Shown in pieces: positions 8,321-17,086 of a DNA stretch of 30,957 bases; positions within the stretch are counted from its first letter, which is position 1; every line of letters starts with the position of its first letter. The position numbers and the translations under genes were made by a program. This DNA is from a virus. The notes beneath the pieces were generated by a model. It did no database searches, was not told where the DNA came from, and saw only the letters and a list, made by a program, of their open reading frames with translations. The stretch is from positions 1-30,957 of IMG/VR virus record IMGVR_UViG_3300043568_000104; one strand, written 5' to 3'.

Positions 8321-11300
8321 ATGGCACGATACATCGAACTACCAGACGGCAGCGCTCTTAAACTTAAAGAGGGGCAGTCGCCCGTAGAAGGGATGATGGC
8401 CGCTCGCCAGTTGTTTCCCGAGTTGTTTAAAGGTGAAGAAAAACCCAAACAAGACACCACGGGTTTTAAAGCTGCGGCGTCTGCTGGCGCTACCCGACTG
8501 GGCGGTGAGTTTGAATTGCTCAAAGGTAAGCTTGGCGTTAAGAGCGAAGCCGAAGCGCAAAAAGAATATGAAGCCGCACAGAAACGTGCGCAGGAGCGGT
8601 TCACTCCAACGGAAAAAGGTTTTACTGAAGAGCCTCTTTTAAAGTTTCGGGAACTGCTTGGCGGGTCTGTTCCGTATATGCTGGCTCCTGCTGCCGCAGG
8701 TCTTGCGGCTTTAGCCGCCCCAGTATCAGCACCAGTTGCGGCTGGCCTAGGTTTGTTGGGTGCTGGCGCTGTGTCTACGGGACAGTTCACGGGTTCCAAC
8801 CTTGCGCGTCAAATGGACACCGGCAAGTCTCTGGAAGAAACAAGTCTAGGAAAAGCCGCAGCAGCCGCTGTACCACAAGCGCTAATTGACACCGCTGCAA
8901 TGGCGTTGTTGCCCGGTGTGGGCAAGCTGTTCGGCTCTGTGGGCTCTAAGCTTACGACGGAACAAGCTAAGGCTATTGCTTCCCAAACACTCACTCGCAC
9001 AATTGCAGACTACACCGCCAAGACGGGCGTAGTGATGGGCCGAGAGGGTGTAACAGAAGCCACGCAACAATTGCTTGAGCGCCTACAGGCAGGCTTGGAG
9101 ATTACCAATCCTGAAGCCCGTAAAGAGTACATTGACAGCTTTATTGGCGGCGCTGTATTAGGCGGTGTGCTTGCACCTGCTGGCCGTGCTTTTGAACGTG
9201 GGGGAGCCAAGCGGCAAGCAGCGGCGGCTGACCGAGCCGAAGCTTTGCAACGTAGCTCTGAGCAGCTACAGCAACAAAGAACCCAAGAAGAAGCTGCTGC
9301 ACAGGCATTAGAGACAGAAAGACAGTCACCTGAATATGCCAAGTCCGTGGTGACGCAATACAATGCTTTGCAAAAACAAAAGCAAGATTTAATTGCACAG
9401 AAGCGCAAGATTGTTGATGCTTCTCCCACAGCAGATGCAGACCGTGCGTTTAACGCAGAGCTTAATCAGCAACTTAAAGCTGTTGCCGCTGAAATTAAAC
9501 CTTTAGCCGGTGAGTACAACCGCGTTCAACCAATTATTCAACAAGAAGCGGAAAAACAACGTGTTGCCGGCATGACTCCTGAAGACTACATGTTGGAACA
9601 AACGCAAGCAGTGTCAACAAAAAAGGTCAAAGCCGCTGAGCCAGATCTTGGCGGGTACTACGAACAACAGATTGCCACCCCCGCACCAAAATTAAGTCTT
9701 TTTGAAAGTGCTAACAACTATGTGCAACAACGCATGGAATTGGCACGCAATCAATTATACGTTCCAAGCGTTGACGACTACGTTTCTTATTTAATGCAAG
9801 ACCCTACTATGGCCCGAGCCGCCATAGATACCCGCGCCAACATGTTTGGTTTAAAGAAAGATGTACAAAAAGCACTGTCAAAGTTAGATGAAACGCAAAC
9901 AGCGCAAGACAGAATAAAAGCTGAACAGGCCGATCGTGTACGCGGCCAAATGACGGGTGCTACTCCCGGCTCTGAAATTATGGGAGCCGCACGAGATCGC
10001 GGCCCCGGCGCTGTGCCTGAACTGGTGGCACTAAGAAATATTGGCGACAAAAACCGTGCCGCCGCTACGAGCGGTAACGCCAAAAGCTATCTGACGGAAA
10101 CAGACCCACAAGGCAAACTAATTTCAGAACGTCTGAAAATTGCGCAAGAAGCACTGCCTGAAGATGTGGACACAGCAGTATCAGACAGAGACGAAGACCT
10201 TGTTCAAGGATTGCTTGATACGCTTCCTAAGGGCGGCATGATTACTCCCGGTCAAGTGTTCCAAGGTTTGGGTGGCGGTACTGCGCGTGAGCGTAGCGAT
10301 TTGCTAACTCAATTGGCTGTCGCCCGAGAATCCAGCGGCAAATCAAAGACTGGCGGTGTTAAAGACAACGACATATCACGCGGCATTATTGAGAAGCTTC
10401 GCGCACTAAAACAAACCGAAACAACAGGTACGGGTGCAGAAACCGCCCCCATGCAGACTGTGTTGGCTGGCATCTCTGTGCCAGAAGCGCGTGCCAAAGA
10501 AGCCGCAGCAAATAAATTTGCCGATCAGCAGAACCAGCAGTTGTTAGCGTTTACACGCATGTTGGGTAAAGTAAATCGAGGCACGCTAGTACTACCGGAC
10601 ACATTTAAACAACGCTCCGATGCCGCCAAGCAAGCGTATCTTCAACTACATCTAGACGAGATTAATGCTAGGCGTGATGCTTTTGGCCTGCCGCCTATGG
10701 CCGACTGGGAACGCGGCGAAGCCCGTGCCCGTGTTATGGAAGCGCTCAATGAGTTGGGTGATCGTTGGGGCAGCGCGGCTAACGCAGGGCCTGCTGGCCA
10801 GCGCCAGTTTGGATCACAGATACAAGCCGTTGCCGCTTTGCAAGAGCAGATGCGTGCCAACATTCAGAAGACTGTGGCTGGAGCCGCACAGCGTGCCAAC
10901 TTAAACGCAACAAACGAAGTAGCTGAGAAAACTACCGCGCCAGCAGGCACTGGCAAACGTATTGCCGCCCCCGCCGAATTAACCCTGCGCGGCGAAGCAC
11001 GTACTGAGCCGTCCACAGAGGACATGATTGAGGCTCTGTTGTCTCAAACAGAGACACGCGAACGCGCAGTGCCTACGGCAGCGGTTAAGCCAGCTAAAAA
11101 AGTTACAGACCTCGGAGACATAAAGCAATTACTAGAGAAAGAGCGTTCTGGCGGCAAGCTAGAGCCCATGAGTAAAGGCTCCGTTCAGTTGCTTCAACAG
11201 CTTCAAGACATGTTGCCGCAGACAACAGATGCCGACTTTAATGAACTGGCTCGCAAAGTTGTCCGTCAAATTTACACAGGTAACGAACCCAATCTATTCG

Positions 11301-14300
11301 ATGTTCGCGATTTGGACGAGATGGCCAAAGGCATGCAAGCCGCAGGCCAAAGTGCAACACGCCCCGGCGTTACTCCAGAAGAACTACAGCGCACCAGCGC
11401 TCAGCCGCAACTTGACTTGTTCGCGGACAAGGACACGCAAACACAACGTGCCACACCACGCAACTTCCAAAAGATGCTGGACTCCGGTAATGTCCAAAGA
11501 CTTCGTCAAGCTATTGCGCAGTTAAACAAAGACTCTGATAGCGAAGTGTCCGAGGTAGAAGAAACGCTTACAGAAGCGCAGAAGCAGCTTGCTAAAGCAG
11601 AAAAGATTACAAAGAAAGCCCTTGATAAAGTCACGGCCCTTGAAGAAAGCGCTGATGTTGGCGGTTCGCCACTAGCAGACCAATCGTCTGAGGCGCTTGC
11701 AACCGTTAAAGCAACAGACGAAAAATTAAAAACACGTTCTAAAGTTGCGCCAGAGTCTTCAAGATTTGTAGCCGAATACGGTTTGACGCCAACAAATAAA
11801 GCAGACGATGAGATTAAAGTTGCGTGGGCTGAAGCAACCCGAGACGTTGTAGCCGCTGAATCTGCTTTACAAGCACTACCCTTGCGTATTGATTACTTAA
11901 CTGAGATTCGTAACAGCGTTGCAAAACTGTCTAAACAAGGTAAGCAGGATTTAATTGCGTTAATAGACGAAGCGTTAAGTTTTAGTACAGACCCAAGCAA
12001 TCCCGCGTCAATGCGCGACAGCTTAGAGAACAAAGAGTTTGCAGAACTTAAACAGTGGTTAGACCCAGACACGGCAACCAAAGAAATTAAACGTCTTAAG
12101 ACTACGTACAACCTAGCCAAGAAAGCATTAGGCCCTGCGCGTGAACGTCTAGATGCCGCCATTGCTGAATACGAAGAGGGCAGCGTTGTTCGCGAGGCAC
12201 TAGAACGCGAGCAGAAAAAAGCACAGGATGCGCTAGACAAAGCGCAAAGAGATGAACAAGCAGCGCGAGCCGCTGTAAAAGCAGAACAAAAACAAGAAAC
12301 AACTACGGAAGAAATTGGCACACCAAACGCAGAATACCGAGCCACACTACAACGCGCTCGTGAAGGTTTGAATTTGCCCGGTGTTCGCAATTTGGTAGAC
12401 ACTTCGCAAGTAAAACAAACCATCTTTAATATGCGCAGCGCCATGGGCTCGCTTGATGCTCAGTTAGAAAACAAAAATTTAACCGAAGAGAAGCGGGCTG
12501 AACTACAAGCTAAACGCGATGACGCAGAGCAAAAGCTGTCGACTGTTTACCAAGACGCACCACGCATAACGTCTGAAATCAAAGAGAACGGTCAGCTTGA
12601 TCTGGAGCGGGCGTTTGATGATGCCCAAGCCAAAGCTTACGACAGACAGATTGCCAAACGCCGTAAACGGAAGGGTGAGTCTGCACCGGTGTTGCCTTCT
12701 AGCAAAACAGGCCCTGTTGCTAAAGGTGTAAGGAACCAACGCATAACGCAGTTGGGAGAAACATCAGAAACAACCGCAACAAAAGAAGCTGCCACAGCGC
12801 TTGAAAAGCTTGCAGAAGAAAGAGCTAAGCTGGCTGATCTGGAACGCCGCGAGCAGTTTATGCGCGACAACGGTAAGGCTAAGTCAGGCGGACGTTTAAC
12901 ACCAACGTTTAAAGCACTGCAAGAACAGATTAAAAAGCAAAAGGGCGTTGTAGCAGAAGCCGCCGAAGAACAAGGCAAGATTGTTGCAGAAGTTCGTGAA
13001 ACAAAACAAGCGCTTGGCAAGAAGAGAATTCAAAACGTTGCGTCTGAAACTGAAGTTGGACTGAAAGGCGATGAAGCCAAGATCCCTAAGGCGGCTAAAC
13101 CGTTGTTCTCGCGTGGGCCTACAACTGACCCTAGTACAGTTAACACAGTCAACACAGAACTGAAAAAATATTTTAAAGATCTATCCCGTATAAAAATTTA
13201 CAATTCCGTTGACGAATTAGTAAAGGCTAACCCGCAATACAAGGGTCGTATTCCAACAGACGCTAGGGGTTTTGTAGACACCGCAGGTAACAAAGCGTTT
13301 TTAATTGCCAAGAACATTGACCAAGGACAGGCACTGGGCGTATTGCTTCACGAGGTAGGGGCGCACGTAGGGCTTAAAAACATTTTGGGTGAGAGTCAAT
13401 ACACCGGAATGGTCAATGCAATTAAAGGTTGGGCTAAAAAGAACGACGGTTCTGTAGAGTCTGTTGTTGCCAAAGCAGCAATAGCACGGGTAGAGGCAGC
13501 AAAAACAGATGCCAAACACAGAGACGATGAAACTCTTGCGTACGCCATTGAAGAAGCGGTCAAAGCTGGCGTTATTCCAAACCAAACTAAAGGAGTTTTA
13601 GGCACATGGTTGAGCAGGATTGCAGACGGATTCCGTAAACTGCTAACAAAATTTGGCATGGATTTGAAATCCTTTGACGCGCAAGGATTAGTTGATATTG
13701 CGTATGGGGCAGCGCAAATGGAAATGCGTGCAATGCCTGAAGGTATGAGTCGCCGTACTTTTTTACGCGGCGCGGTTTCCGCTGTTGGGCAAATGTATCT
13801 GCCCGCAGTTAATACGGGCCTGTCCATCAACGCTAAAGCAAAATTGTTTGAGGCAACATTAGATGCCGCTGACGCATGGTATAGCACTGTAATAGGTATG
13901 GCTAAAACACCGGCGTTACGAAACATGTTAAAAGATTATTCTTTTGACATAGATAACGAGCTATTTGCTGAAGCTCTGTACAACGTAGATCCTGACGTAG
14001 AAGGCGTGGACAGTGTGTACTCGAATATATTTATGAGAAGCTATGGTAACGGCGGCGATCCAACGGAATCTGTAATAGATTTGTTAAAAAGCAAACCTGA
14101 CGCGGTTGAAAAACTACAGATGGCTGTTTTAGACATGCGTTCACAGCTTGTTGCCGCAGTAGAGAAACTACCTAAAAAAGAAAATGGAGAAATTGCAGAA
14201 GATAAGTTGCCAGCAGTTGGGGACTTATTATTTTCCCGCAAAGCCGCTGCTGAACCAGACAATGCGTTGATTGCGTTGTCAAGACAGATCACTGCACAGC

Positions 14301-16894
14301 CTAAGACGCTCAAAGAAAAGTTAAGCAACAACCTTGCCTTGCAAGCCGAGATGCAAGCGGTGGATATGCGTGCTGGACTGCGCGACACCCTCAAGTTTGG
14401 TGACGACACTTTGTTCACCCAAGCCATGTACCACGTACGCAAGGCTGAACAGAAGATGGCGCAGATGTTTACCGTCATGAACAGTGGCCCGTTGGTTGCG
14501 TACAGAGACTCTAAAGGTTTTGTGGGCTACCGCAGTTCTAACGAGAACAGCGCTCGTGATGTGTTTGACGCAATTGCTGACGTTCCCGTAGCCGATCCGC
14601 AGTTAAAAACCAACATTACGCAGGCGTACATGGTTGCTCAGCGTACCGCCAACAAAGGGTTACCAAAGCTAGACCTTGGCGCGTTAGGCATCACGGAAGA
14701 GCAACTGACTGCTGCTCTGGCTGCGGCGGATGCCGACCCTGCTTTAAAGCGGGCACTAGAGAATGTACGTACCAAGTACAACGCGTACAACAGAGGCATG
14801 ATTGAGTTCCTTGCTAGCACCGGACGTATCACCAAAAAGGTGGCGGCGGACTTGCTTAAAGAAGGCGACTACGTGCCTTTCTATCGCGTGGACAAAAATG
14901 GCAACGCTAGTTTGGTATTCAACAACAACGTCACGTTTAACGTGGGCGACATCCGCCGTCAGCCGTACCTTGCAGAACTCAAGGGCGGCGACACAAAGTT
15001 ACTGCCACTAAACGAAGCTCTTCAGCGCAACACGTTGCTGTTGACAGACATGGCGCTGACCAACAATGCCGCCAAGAGTGTGGCCTATGGCTTGCAAGCA
15101 CTGGGCAAAGGCAAAGGCCCTGTTAATCCCAAGACAGGCAAACCTACGGACTTGATGGCCATCAAAATAGGTCTTGGCGATGCCAATGCTAAGGTCATTC
15201 GGTTCTACCAAGAGCCTGACCCAAACAAGCCCGACGACAAAGGCGAGCGCCACATTGAGGTGGATACCAAAGGTACTGCCGCCGAAGGCATTCCTGCTGA
15301 GCTAGTGGTGCAAAGTTTGGAAGGCGCAAGTCTTGCGCTCCCCGGGTTCTTTAAACTGGGTGGGGCTGCCGCTGATTTGCTACGTGCTGGCGTGACCCGC
15401 ACGCCTTTGTATATTGCTCGCAAACTATTGCGCGAACCGATGGCTGCGTCTTTTACTGGTGGCCTAGACAGCAACGTGTTTTCTTCTGTCTTCAAGGCAG
15501 GCGCTGAGTTCGTACGCATGAGCACTGGCAACAGTGAAATGCAAGCCAAATTGATTGAGAAAGGTCTAATCCAGTCCAACATCTTTGCGGGCGATATGTC
15601 TGACATGAAGAAGATGGCGCTTCAGCTTGCCAGTGGTAAAGATCAAGGCGCTCTTGACAAAGTGTTAGCCGCCGCCGACCGGTATGCAATGCGCGCTGAT
15701 GCCGCCACGCTTGCGCTGATACTCAAAAACGCTGAAGCTAACGGGTTGTCAGAGGTCGAGGCCGACATGATGACCATGGAGTCAATGAACTTCTACAAGC
15801 GCGGTTTGTCTCCCACGTTGCAATACGCTAGCCGTTTGATACCTTTCTTCAACGCTCAGATTCAGGGTCTGAATGTTTTGGTTAAAGCCGCACGAGGCAA
15901 CATGCCTTTTGAAGAACAACAACAAATTAAACGCAAGTTTTTTAACAACGCCATATTGCTGATGGGCACCGGCATTGTGTACGCCATGGCTATGGATGAC
16001 GACGAGACTTTCCGCAACGCTCGCCCACGAGACAAGTATGCTAACTTTTTCTTGCCTATTCCGGGCGTGGATGAGCCACTCAAACTGCCTATCCCGTTTG
16101 AGGCCGGTTACTTCTTCTCTCTGGCTGTGGCCGCAGTCGACGGCATGCGTGCTGAGACTGATGGTAAGGCGCAGTTTCAAGCTCTTAAAGATTTGTTCTT
16201 AGGTTCTGTTCCCGGCTACTCGTCCATGGGATTTCCTGCACTTGTTAAACCTGCGTTTGAAGTGTGGTTTGATAAGAACTTCTTGACTGGAGGCCCGATC
16301 GAGCCACGCCGCATGCAAGGGTACGACACTGAAGAGCGCTACCTTGCGACCACCACAGAGTTGGCCAAGCAGATGAGTAAGCTGTTGCCAATCCTGTCCC
16401 CAATCCAGATTGAACACATTGTGCGCGGGTATCTGGGCGTACTGCCTTTGGTAGCGGCGGCGGGAGCCAACGGTTTGTTTGAACGCGAAGGCAAGGGGGA
16501 AAAGCCCGCAGGCCGTGCATCTGACTTGCCTTTAATTGGCACAGCGTTTCAAAAGAAATACGGCGGTGGAGATGCCGACGTGGTGTACCGCGAAGCACAA
16601 GAAGCTGTTGAAGCTAATGGCACATTTAAGAAAATGCTCAGCGAAGGCCGTCGTGATGAAGCCATAGCCTACCGTGAGAAAAACAAAGTGGAGATGGCCA
16701 TGGCTCCTGCCGCAGGGCAGTATCGCCAAATCATTGGGCGCATCAACACCGACATTCGCCGCGTGCAAGAGCGTGACGACTTAACGGCAGAAGAGAAACG
16801 GTTGCGCCTTGATGCGCTGGAGAAAGCTAAGCAAGATCGAGCGGACGCTTTTATCAGGCAGACGCGTGCCGTGGAAGCGCGGCTAGGGGGCTAA
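8321..16894 (+). CDS. Giant polyvalent virion/ejected protein with zincin-like motif and LPD38-like C-terminus
   Basis: This 2857-aa protein opens with ARYIELPDGSALKLKEGQSP, a common start of phage internal proteins. Ala/Gly-rich membrane-prone segments lie near residues 116-151 and 273-290, with EGVTEATQQLLERLQAG between them. Long charged helical and coiled-coil stretches run from about 300 to 1590. After an LFSR motif (1595-1598) comes a likely metallopeptidase module with HEVGAH at 1677-1682 and DETLAYAIEE downstream. Next are SRRTFLR (1810-1816), a second LFSR (1970-1973), and a long helical region. The C-terminal part from about 2518 has a hydrophobic helix (AILLMGTGIVYAMA) and RPRDKYANFFLPIP followed by PFEAG, resembling large polyvalent protein-associated domain 38. 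Such proteins are packaged and injected to act early in the host. HEVGAH is HExxxH, not HExxH, so catalysis is uncertain. Confidence 0.65.
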   Translation: MARYIELPDGSALKLKEGQSPVEGMMAARQLFPELFKGEEKPKQDTTGFKAAASAGATRLGGEFELLKGKLGVKSEAEAQKEYEAAQKRAQERFTPTEKGFTEEPLLKFRELLGGSVPYMLAPAAAGLAALAAPVSAPVAAGLGLLGAGAVSTGQFTGSNLARQMDTGKSLEETSLGKAAAAAVPQALIDTAAMALLPGVGKLFGSVGSKLTTEQAKAIASQTLTRTIADYTAKTGVVMGREGVTEATQQLLERLQAGLEITNPEARKEYIDSFIGGAVLGGVLAPAGRAFERGGAKRQAAAADRAEALQRSSEQLQQQRTQEEAAAQALETERQSPEYAKSVVTQYNALQKQKQDLIAQKRKIVDASPTADADRAFNAELNQQLKAVAAEIKPLAGEYNRVQPIIQQEAEKQRVAGMTPEDYMLEQTQAVSTKKVKAAEPDLGGYYEQQIATPAPKLSLFESANNYVQQRMELARNQLYVPSVDDYVSYLMQDPTMARAAIDTRANMFGLKKDVQKALSKLDETQTAQDRIKAEQADRVRGQMTGATPGSEIMGAARDRGPGAVPELVALRNIGDKNRAAATSGNAKSYLTETDPQGKLISERLKIAQEALPEDVDTAVSDRDEDLVQGLLDTLPKGGMITPGQVFQGLGGGTARERSDLLTQLAVARESSGKSKTGGVKDNDISRGIIEKLRALKQTETTGTGAETAPMQTVLAGISVPEARAKEAAANKFADQQNQQLLAFTRMLGKVNRGTLVLPDTFKQRSDAAKQAYLQLHLDEINARRDAFGLPPMADWERGEARARVMEALNELGDRWGSAANAGPAGQRQFGSQIQAVAALQEQMRANIQKTVAGAAQRANLNATNEVAEKTTAPAGTGKRIAAPAELTLRGEARTEPSTEDMIEALLSQTETRERAVPTAAVKPAKKVTDLGDIKQLLEKERSGGKLEPMSKGSVQLLQQLQDMLPQTTDADFNELARKVVRQIYTGNEPNLFDVRDLDEMAKGMQAAGQSATRPGVTPEELQRTSAQPQLDLFADKDTQTQRATPRNFQKMLDSGNVQRLRQAIAQLNKDSDSEVSEVEETLTEAQKQLAKAEKITKKALDKVTALEESADVGGSPLADQSSEALATVKATDEKLKTRSKVAPESSRFVAEYGLTPTNKADDEIKVAWAEATRDVVAAESALQALPLRIDYLTEIRNSVAKLSKQGKQDLIALIDEALSFSTDPSNPASMRDSLENKEFAELKQWLDPDTATKEIKRLKTTYNLAKKALGPARERLDAAIAEYEEGSVVREALEREQKKAQDALDKAQRDEQAARAAVKAEQKQETTTEEIGTPNAEYRATLQRAREGLNLPGVRNLVDTSQVKQTIFNMRSAMGSLDAQLENKNLTEEKRAELQAKRDDAEQKLSTVYQDAPRITSEIKENGQLDLERAFDDAQAKAYDRQIAKRRKRKGESAPVLPSSKTGPVAKGVRNQRITQLGETSETTATKEAATALEKLAEERAKLADLERREQFMRDNGKAKSGGRLTPTFKALQEQIKKQKGVVAEAAEEQGKIVAEVRETKQALGKKRIQNVASETEVGLKGDEAKIPKAAKPLFSRGPTTDPSTVNTVNTELKKYFKDLSRIKIYNSVDELVKANPQYKGRIPTDARGFVDTAGNKAFLIAKNIDQGQALGVLLHEVGAHVGLKNILGESQYTGMVNAIKGWAKKNDGSVESVVAKAAIARVEAAKTDAKHRDDETLAYAIEEAVKAGVIPNQTKGVLGTWLSRIADGFRKLLTKFGMDLKSFDAQGLVDIAYGAAQMEMRAMPEGMSRRTFLRGAVSAVGQMYLPAVNTGLSINAKAKLFEATLDAADAWYSTVIGMAKTPALRNMLKDYSFDIDNELFAEALYNVDPDVEGVDSVYSNIFMRSYGNGGDPTESVIDLLKSKPDAVEKLQMAVLDMRSQLVAAVEKLPKKENGEIAEDKLPAVGDLLFSRKAAAEPDNALIALSRQITAQPKTLKEKLSNNLALQAEMQAVDMRAGLRDTLKFGDDTLFTQAMYHVRKAEQKMAQMFTVMNSGPLVAYRDSKGFVGYRSSNENSARDVFDAIADVPVADPQLKTNITQAYMVAQRTANKGLPKLDLGALGITEEQLTAALAAADADPALKRALENVRTKYNAYNRGMIEFLASTGRITKKVAADLLKEGDYVPFYRVDKNGNASLVFNNNVTFNVGDIRRQPYLAELKGGDTKLLPLNEALQRNTLLLTDMALTNNAAKSVAYGLQALGKGKGPVNPKTGKPTDLMAIKIGLGDANAKVIRFYQEPDPNKPDDKGERHIEVDTKGTAAEGIPAELVVQSLEGASLALPGFFKLGGAAADLLRAGVTRTPLYIARKLLREPMAASFTGGLDSNVFSSVFKAGAEFVRMSTGNSEMQAKLIEKGLIQSNIFAGDMSDMKKMALQLASGKDQGALDKVLAAADRYAMRADAATLALILKNAEANGLSEVEADMMTMESMNFYKRGLSPTLQYASRLIPFFNAQIQGLNVLVKAARGNMPFEEQQQIKRKFFNNAILLMGTGIVYAMAMDDDETFRNARPRDKYANFFLPIPGVDEPLKLPIPFEAGYFFSLAVAAVDGMRAETDGKAQFQALKDLFLGSVPGYSSMGFPALVKPAFEVWFDKNFLTGGPIEPRRMQGYDTEERYLATTTELAKQMSKLLPILSPIQIEHIVRGYLGVLPLVAAAGANGLFEREGKGEKPAGRASDLPLIGTAFQKKYGGGDADVVYREAQEAVEANGTFKKMLSEGRRDEAIAYREKNKVEMAMAPAAGQYRQIIGRINTDIRRVQERDDLTAEEKRLRLDALEKAKQDRADAFIRQTRAVEARLGG

Positions 16895-17086
16895 GTATGA
16901 CGCGGGAAATTTACGATAAAACCATACGCCTAGTTGGTGGTTCTTAATACCCACGACAGCACGCGCTTGGATGCGGTGAGGGAGAGCGGCACGTAAGCCC
17001 AACTCCCTCACCCTTTCCACGTCTAGCCCCGGTACGAAGAAGCCCTCACCCGGCTTTAGCTTCGCCCAAGGATACAGTATTACCAT
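16883..17086 (-). CDS. Small conserved phage protein at the convergent junction (67 aa)
   Basis: The start is ATG at 17086 (a TTG lies directly upstream). The product contains LYPWAKLKPGEGFFVPGLD, then a VRELGLRAALPHR helix, and ends with a GVWFYRK strand. This FFVP...GLRAAL...GVWFYR layout matches small phage proteins I recall as conserved, and codon choice looks natural. It overlaps the 3' end of the primase-helicase gene by 41 bases in another frame. Its own 3' end overlaps the tail of the giant plus-strand gene by 12 bases. The upstream AGGGAAGAAG is a distant, weak ribosome-binding site, so translation may be coupled to the primase. The beta-alpha-beta layout suggests a small DNA- or protein-binding fold; the function is unknown. 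Confidence 0.65.
   Translation of the reverse strand: MVILYPWAKLKPGEGFFVPGLDVERVRELGLRAALPHRIQARAVVGIKNHQLGVWFYRKFPASYLAP
16975..17012. repeat. 10-bp inverted repeat at the convergence point
   Basis: GGTGAGGGAG (16975-16984) and CTCCCTCACC (17003-17012) are perfect inverted copies around an 18-base spacer. They lie within the 67-aa minus-strand gene, just past the end of the plus-strand late unit. No T-run follows on either strand. It could fold in RNA from both directions and slow convergent transcription, but a classical intrinsic terminator is not supported. Confidence 0.6.

Noticed and set aside
8287-8799. A 170-codon antisense frame at the start of the giant gene
   Set aside because: Ala/Ser/Pro-rich composition typical of the complement of codon-biased coding DNA, and no ribosome-binding site.
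16897-16947. A 16-codon plus-strand frame with AGGGGG upstream, after the giant gene
   Set aside because: Too short to support, and antisense to the C-terminus of the 67-aa junction gene. The G-run is part of the giant gene's own end.
16975-17012. Intrinsic terminator between the convergent arms
   Set aside because: The inverted repeat is good, but it lacks a T-run on either strand, has an 18-base loop and lies inside a coding frame. It is kept only as an inverted repeat.
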